DNA from: Apricaphanius iberus
Lineage: Eukaryota; Chordata; Actinopteri; Cyprinodontiformes; Aphaniidae
Direction of reading: 5' to 3'
DNA: 64,000 nucleotides
Assembly (NCBI GenBank): GCA_028564705.1
Contig: JAPXFQ010002824.1
Location: 2,074,501 to 2,138,500, forward strand
The position numbers were made by a program, and so were the translations under genes. Of the stretch, positions 1 to 10,920 are shown in pieces. Positions within the stretch are counted from its first letter, which is position 1. Every line of letters begins with the position of its first letter. Below the pieces are notes generated by a model that was given only the letters and a program-made list of their open reading frames with translations, had not been told where the DNA came from and searched no databases.

Positions 1-2407
1 CTGAATCACACATGTGCTGTACGTCCGTTTAAATGATAACTAATGATATGCTTTTCGACTGTGTTTGTCATGGGATTTGTGATTTATTTGCTTGTAAGAA
101 TTTGCCATTAAAAAGACTACGAATCAGAAGTAAAAATTTTTGACATTTGCTACCATTAGCTAGCACTTGAAATGTTCACTGAGACCTGGAAGAGCTTATT
201 CCGCATGTTGGATCTCACTCTACTGACTATTTCTTTCCCAGCATACCTGCCACTTTTCACATATATAGATTTACATGCCCACATTTAATGGCTCTTCCTT
301 TGTCCTGGAAAAAATGATGCAAAGCTCTCTAAACTTACAATCATATTTCTTTTCCTCCTTGCGTGGTTTGCTAAAAAACATTTTGTGAGACAAGCAGTTG
401 TAGTCTACTAAGTTTTTCCACACAAAACCTAAAGCAACTTTTGCCGCCTTTTGAAAATTTGTGCTTTCTCAGCATCAAAATGTAATTTTAAAATTAATTA
501 ACATTATATGTTAAATCTATCGCACATTACAAAAGGGATCAAAAGATAAATGTTATTGCTTGATTGACCTTCATTAATATTTTCTAACAATAGGGGACCC
601 ATAAACCCAGATGGGTCTGACTCTGTATGAGTCCAGAGAACCCCCCCCAAAACAACCGGTTGTTCGAGTGTTCACCTTCCATTTACATACAAGCTAGCTC
701 CATCCAATGAGCTTCGAAAGTAAGAATTTGGATTTGGGGATTAAGTTGCAATTCTCACATTCTACCCGCAAGTTTAAATATCTGTGAAATGTTAACATTT
801 TTAAGCTTAGCTGATTTTTTTCCAACATGCTGCTAGAAAATCTGAACACTGTGTACAAAATGAAACAAAGCATTAATGTTGCCATAGAATAAATTGCAAC
901 ATAAATTAAGAAAATATAGGTGTTAAGCTTTGAAAAGTCAAAACTATGGTAAACAGTGGTTCAGGACTGTAGCAGAAAAGGCTATTTTAAGTTTATATAG
1001 GCCTAAGTTAAATTAATTAAGTAAACTTTATTTATATAGCACTATTCAATGGATACAAACCACAAAGTGCTTCACATTAATATAAAACAGATGTACATAA
1101 AACATAAGGGATAAAATAAAGGAGATGAGAGAAAAAATGGATAACAACATAATCATAGAGCCACATCTAGTTAAATGTTAGTCTAAATAATGAGCCTTCA
1201 GCTCTGCACAAAAATTACACAAGACAAAACATTTTTTATTGCTATAGCTAGAGCTATCACAATCCTTTATGTTAGTGCCAGGTTTATTGAAATTCAGGAT
1301 TGGGTTTGTGGTTATCCTCGGTTTCCAAGTCAAGATTTGTATTTTTAGCAGTTGCTCAAGCAATTTTTTCTGGTGTTTTTACTCAAAACAGCTAAAAACA
1401 AACCATTAGCAACATTTCCTAATTAGCTGTCAGTTTAAAACTCCCAAAGGTGAAAATGGTGAGTTCCTGTTTCCTTATTTGAAAGCCATGTGGGAACTAT
1501 ATAACCAGATAAAGGATGTATTAAAGGTCTCATTCACTGAGAAACTGTGTAATGTTTGTTCTATTTGAAATATGATCAGTCACTCCAAGTGCTGCATGTG
1601 AGCATTTTCCCAAATACTCATTGCCTGCATTAGTTGCAGAAAGGAAATAGATGGCAAAAACAAGTGCATCGGAAAAAGTCAGCCCTTTCTACATACCTCA
1701 CAGGGAAAATTTATATTCATGGTCTTTCCAACCTTGGCTTGCAACCTCCCACGGGAAGGCTGTACCAATTTTGCGTCTAGGACACAGTAGAACGCATCTC
1801 TACTGGTAGAACCTTACTGTTAGCAACTCCACAACATGGCAGAACACTTTGGGGTTTGAGGTATTTGTTGACATAGACATCAGCTTTGAATTTTTTTACC
1901 CAAGAAAGATGAGTTGAGGAAGAAACTGCTGAGATTCACTGGTTGGAACACAACCAGTGAAGTAAGTTAAGTTAGTCATTTGTTCAAAGGCAGCATGAAA
2001 GTTGCATTGTGGTTAGCCGATTAGAGGACAGATCCGTGATCCTGCCGTTTTCCCTAACCCCATTTTATTTTTTTTCACAAGTTGCAACTTCTTGAAAAAA
2101 TGATGAGAGGGTATTGTTCCCACAGAAAATTATTCACAAGGCATTCATTCAAACTAGAGGCAAACAGCAATTAATCAGAAATAACGAGTGAATGAGGTCT
2201 TTAGGTGAGTGAAGGACATTGCTTTAATGGTAGCTGGTAGTAGTCCTGTTGAGCAATGAAAAGTCCAAAAGTTTTTACTGATTTTAATTGCAGACATTGC
2301 TGCTACGGTTTAATGAGGTCGACCACCTGAATTTACCTAAAGGCCCCTCGAAGAAAAGCTTTATGGGCGACTGGTCTCATTGTTGCTACCTTGTTTATTT
2401 TATGGGA
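1..2407. other. 3' flank of itga8, no gene seen
   Basis: AT-rich sequence with short chance reading frames only. I see nothing convincing except the LINE-tail-like fragment at 1019-1095. Confidence 0.5.
1019..1095 (-). repeat. LINE 3' tail fragment
   Basis: On the plus strand it contains AACTTTATTTATATAGCACT and then CACAAAGTGCTTCACAT. This pattern ends many fish LINE copies, read on the minus strand as GTGCTATATAAATAAAGTT. Similar tails occur at 4590 and 30235. Confidence 0.55.
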
Positions 2408-3139
2408 CTGTCACAATTGGCGCATTGACCGCAGCGACTTTGTTCTCCATTTGTTCTGCTCAAAAATTGAAATCGCCATCAGTCGCAAAGATTGCAAAGT
2501 AGACCTTTAAGAAATCGCAGTCACAGTTACAATAGAGCACGGGCTGCAACTGGATGCAGTTGATTTGGATAGTGTCCAAATGCAAGTGGTGCAAGGAAGA
2601 AAACGAATGGTGAGAGGCTTGTGAGCATCTGGTGAGTGAGTGTTTCACGGGCAACAGACGTTGAGTGCGGGCAGTGGTGCGGACAGCCGTGCGTCACTGC
2701 TGCCGGTTGTTCATCAAAGCGCGCGTCCATCTCAAACATTGTGGTGGCCTCCCTTCTGCCATGTTGCTGTGCCTGGGTCCCAAATTATATGCATCCTGTA
2801 TATATACACTTACAGCGGGAATCGCACGGGACATAGTGGCGTTCACCAGTGTCTCACCAGTATCTCACCATCTGCGCGACTGAGACGATTAACCTTTCAC
2901 CATTCTCGCGACTGTAGCGGCCTGCTGCGGCTATAATCAGTCGCAATCGACCGCCACTGAATTTTGTGCATGCATGAAATTCAGCTGTGACCGATGATCC
3001 AACTGCAATTAACACCTTTTCATGCGGTCAATAGTGGTCGCTCGTGCAGATGCCCGTGCGCCAAAAGAGAGTGTTCGCACGACCATCACATTTTGAGGCG
3101 GCAAACGATCGCATAGTGCTTGTGCGCCAATTGTGACAG
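2408..3139. mobile_element. CpG-rich non-autonomous inverted-repeat element
   Basis: Bounded by perfect 17-bp inverted repeats: CTGTCACAATTGGCGCA at 2408-2424 and its complement at 3123-3139. With one mismatch the repeats can be extended by GGG on the outside. The 732-bp interior is much richer in CpG than the flanks and has no long reading frame. I saw no convincing target duplication, so the superfamily is unassigned. It looks like a MITE or an internally deleted DNA transposon. Confidence 0.7.
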
Positions 3140-4589
3140 GCCCTTCACAGACACTAAGGCCTTGATATTTAGCATGTATCAAGTTTACAGCATACATTGG
3201 TTTTTACACTCAAACCTCAACATTGGTTGGCCTCAGGTGTATACAGTACCTAATATATGGGAGTACCTGTGTCATGAATGAAACACCAAACTCTTTCTTT
3301 GTGCTACTGTTCTAGAAAAAAAGAGACCTTTTACAGTTCATACTCAGGAAGAAAGCGTAGGAAACAGATGGTATTTGTTGCATTGAGCATGTATGTGTCT
3401 GTGTGAAGACCTGAGATAGCACTCCCATGCCATGTGTATGTCTATGTTTGTGTGTGCGCGTGTGTGTGTGCATGTAGAAAAGCAGCACTTTGATGGAGCA
3501 TCCAGCTGGAGCTTGTTGGCAATGGTGAACCTCTTACAGTTTTTAGATATGAGACTTTTTCCTTATCACTTCATATGTTTTGCAGGTTTATCACTTGGAG
3601 ATACAATATAGAATGTAACCTGACATGAAGCAAACTTTATTTTTCTGTGGATTTATAGAGCTACTATTTAGAGAAAGACAGAGAAGCAGAGCTAACTAAA
3701 CAGCTAGTGCTGATCATGTACAGTGAAATTGTATCCAAGAAAGTGTACAGAGTATAATCTAACCTCTTAATGTACTGTATGTGCCACAACGCCTCCTTCT
3801 TCAATCATTCCATTGACTCACCAAAACCTACAACTTGTACTATTGTTTGTTTTTCGACTCTGGTATTGATCAAATGTTAATGAATGTGCTATCTCTCTTT
3901 TCGGGAACATAAGCATCGCTGGGACTTCTAAGAGTTCAATTTGAGTGAAAAATGGACTGCAGTTTATCCTAATAGCCATTGAACTTCTATGAGGTGTTTA
4001 TTTTAGATCAAGAAATAAGACTGTTCTGTTTGTGTGCGACTGCTCAGGCTATAAAAAAAAAAGCAAAAAAGCTTAAAAAAAAAGCACTGCCCTCTGACTG
4101 TTTTCCTCTGACGATGTGGTCTTATATCCTTCACTGTTACAAAGTAGAACTACTGTTTGTCTTAATAGCTATTTTCTCTCTCCTCTCCTAGCTCATGTTT
4201 GTAGTTTTCAAAAGTGAATTGTTTTTCAAATACAGTGCAAACATGTTAAGAGACAGACCGACTAATGAAATGTGGAGTTTACATCTGAATGCAATGTATG
4301 GTTATACTTTAATGGACTGATGTAAAAGAAGTGGATGTAGCATCAAAAAAGTTAATGTACTGTTGCTCTTTTCTAAAGCGTTGAATTTGACCTTTAGTTC
4401 CATTTTTGAATACTTCTACACTGGCATGATGTGACTAACTGAGTTAAGAGCTGATGCTTTATTTCTTTCACTGAGAGACAGAAGGTCCACTATTCCCTAA
4501 AGGCAATTTTATATATATATATTTATTAAGGGTTGGACAGAGCCAATACTCTTTCGTAATGACATATGAAAAAAACAAAACAAAGCATA
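3140..4589. other. Gene-free 3' flank
   Basis: No gene recognised. It holds a short TG/CG microsatellite at 3449-3470 and A-rich runs near 4051-4082. Confidence 0.5.
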
Positions 4590-5115
4590 CAATCAATCAA
4601 CCTTTATTTATATAGGACATTTTAACAACTAAGGTTGATCAAAGTGCTTCACATCATTAATAATAAATAACGCTTAACATAGTCTTTAAAATTAGCCAAC
4701 ATGTTAAAACTTAAGCAGTTAATCAGTTAGATAAAAAAGTTAAATAATAATGCTCCAAAGTGCTAAATATCATCCAAAATAATCAAGTCTTAAGTTTAGA
4801 TTTAAACAAATCTATTTAAACAGATCTGTGATACTATGAAGCTCCAGGGGCAGCGCATTCCACAGTTTTGGGTCAGCTGCTATAAAAGAGTGTTTAACTA
4901 TGTTTTTAACTTAATCTGATGAACCAGATGTTGTCCAGCTGAGCGAAAGGCCCTGCTTGGTTGGTAAGAGTTTAAATGTCACATACATAAGATGGAGCAA
5001 GATCATATGTCGCATTAAAAACAAACGTTAAAAGTTTAAAAATAATTCTATATTGAACCTGGAGCTAGTTTGAAATTACAGCACAGGTCTGATGTTGTCA
5101 TGCTAAAATACTCTA
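4590..5115 (-). mobile_element. LINE 3' region fragment
   Basis: Begins CAATCAACCTTTATTTATAT on the plus strand, with CAAAGTGCTTCACAT after it. It continues through GCTCCAGGGGCAGCGCATTC (about 4842-4861) to TCTGATGTTGTCATGC near 5089-5104. This layout is familiar from decayed fish LINE 3' ends and is the same type as 30235-31110. Sense strand is minus, so the copy is colinear with itga8. No usable reading frame remains. Confidence 0.5.
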
Positions 5116-5943
5116 TTTTATATATGAAATCTTGCTTTTATTTAATTATTGAAGGTTTGCAGCAAAATGACTCAGTTGTCACCCTTTTAGACAACCCTTT
5201 ATGCTTTCTAATGTTTTTTGAATAAGATGCTATGTTCACCTTTAACATCATCTGTGTTTATTGAAGGTTTTCTTATAGTCAACAAATCCACTCGTAATTC
5301 TTTCGGCATCATTAAATCATAATACAAATCAAAAAAATCTGAACTAAAACACTGTTGTCCCTAAAACTGAAGTAATTTAGCTTGCAGCCACATTACAGTT
5401 TTTATTGTGGTTTAATTTACACTGTCATATGTTCTCAACAGACTGAACAATGAAATTTGTGGAAGATACACTCATAATCTCCAAAAAAATAGATCACTTT
5501 GTTACAACCATCGGAGAGAAGTGGTAAAAAAAAAACTTTGTGGGCATCAGGGTTTAAATGTTAAGACCAATTATCAACCCCTTGGCAGATTTAGATTTGA
5601 ATAACATTTTCATTCTAAGTTTTTTTGAAAATGAAATAGATCTCTAAAAAATATATATATATTTAAAAAGAGTAGGCAAACCAATTTTGAAAAAATATAT
5701 TGTATTTTTTATGAAATCTTATATAAAATGTCAGGCTAAAGACTGTTTTCCCCCATCTCAAAATAAATTCTTTATTGGTCTAACAACAATTTAAAGCCTT
5801 TTTTTTATAATTAACAACTATCTTTTTACATGTTTTGGCGCTTCAATGATGCATCTTTGATAATAAGTGCCAAATCTTTCAGGATGGAAGACTCCTTTGT
5901 CATCACCCTAATTTTAAGATTCCTCCACAGAGTCTCTATGACA

Positions 5944-6140
5944 GTGGTGCCAAAGTCAGTCCTCTAGGGCCAGTATCCCTGAGCTTTGGATGGAAAAACC
6001 TAAATCAAATGATTCTTTAGCAGGCCACCGAAAACATTGTTACATGCTGAGGAAGTAGTTGGACCATTTGAATCAAATGTGTTGGAGCAAAGAAACATCT
6101 AAAACTTGCAGGACACCAGCCTTTGAGATGCTGGACACCA
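5944..6140. mobile_element. Old hAT-type MITE
   Basis: Left end GGTGCCAAAGTCAGTCCTCT, right half containing AATCAAATGTGTTGGAGCAA and CAGGACACCAGCC near the end. It resembles the palindromic fish hAT MITEs represented by the clearer copy at 20598-20822, but is diverged. Ends are approximate. Confidence 0.55.
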
Positions 6141-7762
6141 TTCTCTGTACGATTCTAGACAGAACACTGTTGATAATGCTTCCAGATAAAATAATCATGA
6201 TGGCAAGATTAAAAATGAAAATTGAAAATGAAAAAATAATAAACTTACATCTGCCAGAGGTAGGATTCATTTTGGCCTTAACTGAACACTTTAGATTTTA
6301 AAGGTTCTTACTCAACACCTTCCACAATTATTGGCTCCCTTGATAAGGATTTGTGTTAAAGTCCGAAAATAAATGGTTGTTATGGAGACATGGTGAACCC
6401 AAGATGCCAATTATTAATGCAGAGTTTCTTTTAAATTTTGTGTTTTTTACCTCCCACCCACCCTTCTCACTGTGCTTGGCAATAAGCTAAACTTGCCTCT
6501 TTATCCATTTTTTCTTTCTTGTTTAAAACGTTGTTGTAGCTTTTACCATACCAATTTTAACTCTAGGTTGAGTTAATTTGAGACTATTTTACTGAAATAA
6601 GAAAATCAATTAATTTCAGGATTTTTACTCTGCTTTACAAGAGAGGGCAATATGTGCTGCGTTAATGTTATGCCAGCTTTGGACTGAAACAGTGGGTGCT
6701 CTAGTTGAAATTAACATATTTGCACCAAACTGTGAGAAGGTTCATAAACTTTTTATAACAGAGAAACATAAGCTACCCAGAGTACTAAGTTAAACTTCTA
6801 CTCACATAAAGAAAATACTTGTTGGCTTCAGTCTTTTGATGGGATTTGTTGTCAGTAAGAGAACTTTATCTCCAGGCAGGTACTGTATATAAGGACCATA
6901 TTGATGTAGACAACTTCACGTGTTGGACACTAAAATGAGCAGGTGTAGAGTGTGTAAATTAAAAAAAAAGACTGAACAAAAGGTGGGGCACAGGTGACAC
7001 ATAAGGAAAGAGGCTTTGAACTGAACACCATCATCATTCAGATGCTTTAAAATGACGAACCGTTTTTGGGTTGCGAGCATTTTAAACATGTCTCCTGTAA
7101 ATTAGTAATTTCCCAGTTTGTCTGTGCAATGTTAAAAAAAGGCACGAAAGTGTCACATTGTTGTGATCTTTGAAACTGCACTTTGGCATATTGGTGTGTT
7201 AGAGCGAAGGTGTCGGTGTGACAAAAACATAGAAGCAACAAACAATCTAAGAGAAATACCAGTTTGTTTGGTTGTTTGTTTGACATCTTAACAAAGTGTA
7301 AATAGCCAAGGTCTTCCATTATAATGTTGGTCTGTCCAAATTCCCCCCTAACTAGAGAGAAATAACTCTCATCACCTTGTACAGACCTATAAAATTATTT
7401 AAATCTTCATTGTTCAGATAATTGAAACAGAATTGATGTTGCTTAACCTAAGATGTTTGCTTTTGCACCAGCTCAAACAACCCAGGTTACAATGGGAGTC
7501 AAAGACTTTAAAAATGATTTTTTGTAATTGGAGTCTGTTTGGATGAAACTTTGTATAAGATGCAGTGTGTCCTATCAGTACAGTATGTAAGTACCACTAA
7601 TGTTTCCTTACTTTGATGGTGTTGAGATTTGCTGTTTAAATTTTTACTTCAATTGTTTGATTTGACTTTTTATCACATATATTCAAGGAAATAAAGAGTC
7701 TGAAGAAAAATCCAGTATGCAGTTTTCCTCATTGCTAATTCACCTTAAAGTTAAAGATGCCA

Positions 7763-7811
7763 GGGAAAAAAAGAAAAAAAAAAAGAAGAGAAAAAAAAGG
7801 AGAAAAAAAAG
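7763..7811. repeat. Purine (A/G) low-complexity tract
   Basis: About 50 bases of A runs broken by single or paired G. Confidence 0.9.
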
Positions 7812-8610
7812 ATGCCACTCAAAGCATTCACACCACTTGAACATTTACAAATTTTGTCTCAGTAAATCCACAAATATTAATGCCTTCTAATGGGAATTCC
7901 TTTGACAGACCATGGTGAATTTAAAGGAAAAACTTTTTTTGACAAATATTTGAAAAGCACTGCTTACATTTTGTTTTTAGAGCTGCAGAGATCTATAGCT
8001 CAAGTGAAAATATTGTTTATGTTCTCTTCTGTTATAACATTGATGGAAGCCTGTCAGGAGAGCCATTCGCTAAATGCATAGGTTAGGCTGGATGAAAAAA
8101 ACAGTATTGCAAATCACCCTGAGTACACCATCCTCAGAGTGAAACACGTTGTTGGTGGTATTATGCTGCCAACATCATTGTAACAGTGTATGAGAAGATT
8201 AATGCTGATAAATACAAGGGAATCCTGAAAGAATAGCTGAGGTTTACCTTCCAGCAACCTAAACATACAGCCAGAGTTACAAAGGAATGTTATAAAGCAA
8301 AACATTATCATGTGTTATAATGTCCTAATGAAAGCATAGAGCTTCGAATCAAATTGAAAATATGTGGCAATACTTGAACAGAACTTTTCAGAGACATCAA
8401 GAGGTGAATGGTTAACCAACATCCCTCTAAAATTTAGATCATTGCTTATGAAAGTTTTAGTTTGGAAGGTAAAGGACAAATGTTGCATCTGCTTTGAGAT
8501 TATGTAGTTTGCTTGCAGTGTGAGTTTAACAAATGTTTTCATTTTTTGATATCTGGTTACATCTTCACTTTGTCTGTCCTGCATTCATATTTCCAAGAAC
8601 AAACATTCCA
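7810..8610 (+). mobile_element. Decayed Tc1/mariner-like element
   Basis: Blocks such as GAGCTGCAGAGATCTATAGC (about 7979-7998) and GTTGTTGGTGGTATTATGCT (8148-8167) resemble the fish Tc1 transposase segment that normally encodes 'HGGGSIMLWG'. No intact frame survives. A similar block occurs at 51718-51745. Boundaries are approximate. Confidence 0.5.
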
Positions 8611-8790
8611 ACGTATCCCAAACCATGGACTGTAACGCACGCCAGAAGTTTTCTAGAAGCCAATTTGGTAAACATGTTCCATGTTTCTAAGTCATTCTGT
8701 TTTGTATAAATTTAAGGTTTCATATGATACAAATTATTATTTAACGCTATTGTTAACCGATAGAACTTTTTGTAAATTTGCCATTAAGCT

Positions 8791-8812
8791 AAAAAAAAAA
8801 AAAAAAAAAAAA
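8791..8812. repeat. Poly(A) run, 22 bases
   Basis: An uninterrupted run of A. There is no LINE or SINE body directly upstream that I can recognise, so it is listed only as a simple repeat. Confidence 0.9.
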
Positions 8813-8969
8813 GCAAACTCAGGCTCTAAAAAGTGTATTCAAAATGTATCTGGGAATAGCCCAATGCATATGGCTTTCTAAACAGTTAATTATTTTAAAT
8901 CTCCTTTATTTACTGATGCAGCAAATGGATAGCGTTCACATGCGTCTTAAAAGTTGCACGTACCACTTT

Positions 8970-10830
8970 GTGTTTAATGCACACAGGGAGCTTTTATTTC
9001 TATAATTTTCCATCTCAGACACAGAAAGACATCAGTTACACTGAAGATAGCACAAGATATAATAGGTTGATAAGTTTCTATCTAAAAGACCATAAAGCCA
9101 GCAGATTTCACAGATCCCTTCTCTTGTGAAAGAGTATTAAGCTTGAATTGTTTCAATGTGTCGCTGTATGAGAAATGTTCTGAATGAAAAAGAAGGAAAA
9201 CGAGCCTACACATCTATTCATTCTATTCTTACATTGAAGGAAGAAAACAAATATATCTTACTCCAAAAAACTTTACTTCCGTAAAACTTTTTAGCACAAC
9301 AGCTGCACAGCTATTAACAGTTAAACTAATCAAACAAAGGCACACACTAATTTGAAACAGAAAACTTCCACCAGTACTTTAAAAAGTGCTAAAATTATTC
9401 TGAAGCTGCCCAGCTGCTTGGTCAGCTAAAAACCACCACCAACATTTATTCAACTTAGAGCCACAGGGTGGCGCTGTCTTGCTTTTGTCAACTCATCTGT
9501 TCTCTGCAGAGATAAAGGTATTTTCAGTGCACCGTTTGGGGGAGCCAAAGTCCTTCCTCTGATGTAAAACATCAAGTACTTTCTAGAGAAAACTGAAAAG
9601 ATGGAAACTTCTGCAAATTTAGTAAAACACTGTATGGTTGATACATGTTTTAAGTTAAACCGAAATCCAGCTGCCTTTAAAGCAAACCACCAAAATCCTT
9701 TAATAACCAAGGCTTTATTCTGATAAGACTTCACACTTGATGCAAAAACGAAAACTTATTCAAACCTTAAAATATATTTTTTGTATTACAGCATTGCTGA
9801 TGCCAAAATCATTTCTGACAGTCTGCGCATGGCACTTTAAAGATGTAAAAACATTTGTAAATGGGTGTGTGAAATCCAACAGTCATTTCTTTTTCTTTTT
9901 TTTATTGCTACAGGCTGTTCATGTCTTATCCTTGTCAGCAAAAACTCAAATGTTTGCATATTTTAAACTGGCAGTGCAAAGCTTTGGCTGTGAAGATTTG
10001 ATCTGTTTCTTTAAAGATAAAACATCAGAGCTGCAACAAGACAATAAGTTATTTATTTGGTAACAGTTCTATCATGCTGGTACTTTTCTAAAAATGATTT
10101 GCTTTCTGAAATAACAGTTACCTAACACACAAACAAAATCTTACAGTATATACACATACAACGAAGACATGAAGCTCTAAAAACGTAGTGCCAGTGTAAC
10201 AACAAGCTTCAACATCACACAACACCCAAATATTGCACGAACATTTATAAATATACACTTTGACTTTGTGCCCCTTTTCTAAACCTTATGCACGTGGTAG
10301 CGTTTCGTGAATGAAAATGTTAATTGCATGGTACTCAGCTTGGTTTGAAAGAAACCAGGTAGAAATGAAGTCCTGTGAATTATAAATCCATACACTTGCA
10401 CACAGATTTGCAGGAATTCATACACACACTCACGCTAAAACTCATTAAAAAGCACTTGTGCATAGATCTCAGTTCTCTTTGTGCTGCATAAAAACAAGAA
10501 ACTCTTCTAGTATACTCCTTTCAACATAATCCACCCGGTCTTCAGTTGTGGTGCTTCATTGCAATGTATAAACAATGGACGTGTGGGTAATTTATCCCGA
10601 CTTGTGTGTTTTGTCCCACTTTCTGTGCTTTGACCTCAGTTGTTCTGGTCCTAGAGTTTGTGGTTCTGCAGTTTTTGCTTTCAGTCCGTTTCTTTAAAAT
10701 AAAATAAAAAAGTTGAAGACTTCCAAACCAGGGAAAGGAGCTTCCAACTATTACAGATCTCAGATCTGAGTTAGGTCATTCAGAAGGTGCGCTTTCCTCC
10801 TAAACCACAAGCCGCTAACCAAGTTCATCT
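8970..10830 (-). other. itga8: Probable itga8 3' UTR
   Basis: From the stop codon to a candidate polyadenylation signal. On the minus strand AATAAA lies at 8993-8998, followed by a GT-rich stretch (CTGTGTGCATT) near 8975-8990. No coding potential or mobile element is recognised here. Another AATAAA-type hexamer near 10046-10055 could give a shorter UTR of about 0.8 kb. The end is an inference that needs transcript data. Confidence 0.35.
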
Positions 10831-10920
10831 TCAGGCATCCCCGGTTTGATCAGATGTTAGCTTCTCCTGGTCAGAGACATCGTCATCCGCTGGCGGCCGT
10901 GCTCGGTCGAAGAAACCACA
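10831..10920 (-). CDS. itga8: itga8 last coding exon, cytoplasmic tail and stop
   Basis: Encodes [29 protein letters not shown] and a TGA stop at 10831-10833. GFFxR is the membrane-proximal clasp that contacts the beta subunit tail. Asp in GFFDR, with ARPP after it, identifies the alpha-8 tail. Acceptor TTTCCTCAG. Confidence 0.97.
   Translation of the reverse strand, partial: CGFFDRARPPADDDVSDQEKLTSDQTGDA

Noticed and set aside
1..8960. A second host gene downstream of itga8
   Set aside because: I looked for splice-bounded coding segments on both strands and found only repeats and short chance frames.
9737..10063. 108-codon plus-strand frame
   Set aside because: It lies antisense in the probable itga8 3' UTR, is AT-rich, has no recognisable domain and no good splice or promoter context. 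Chance frame.
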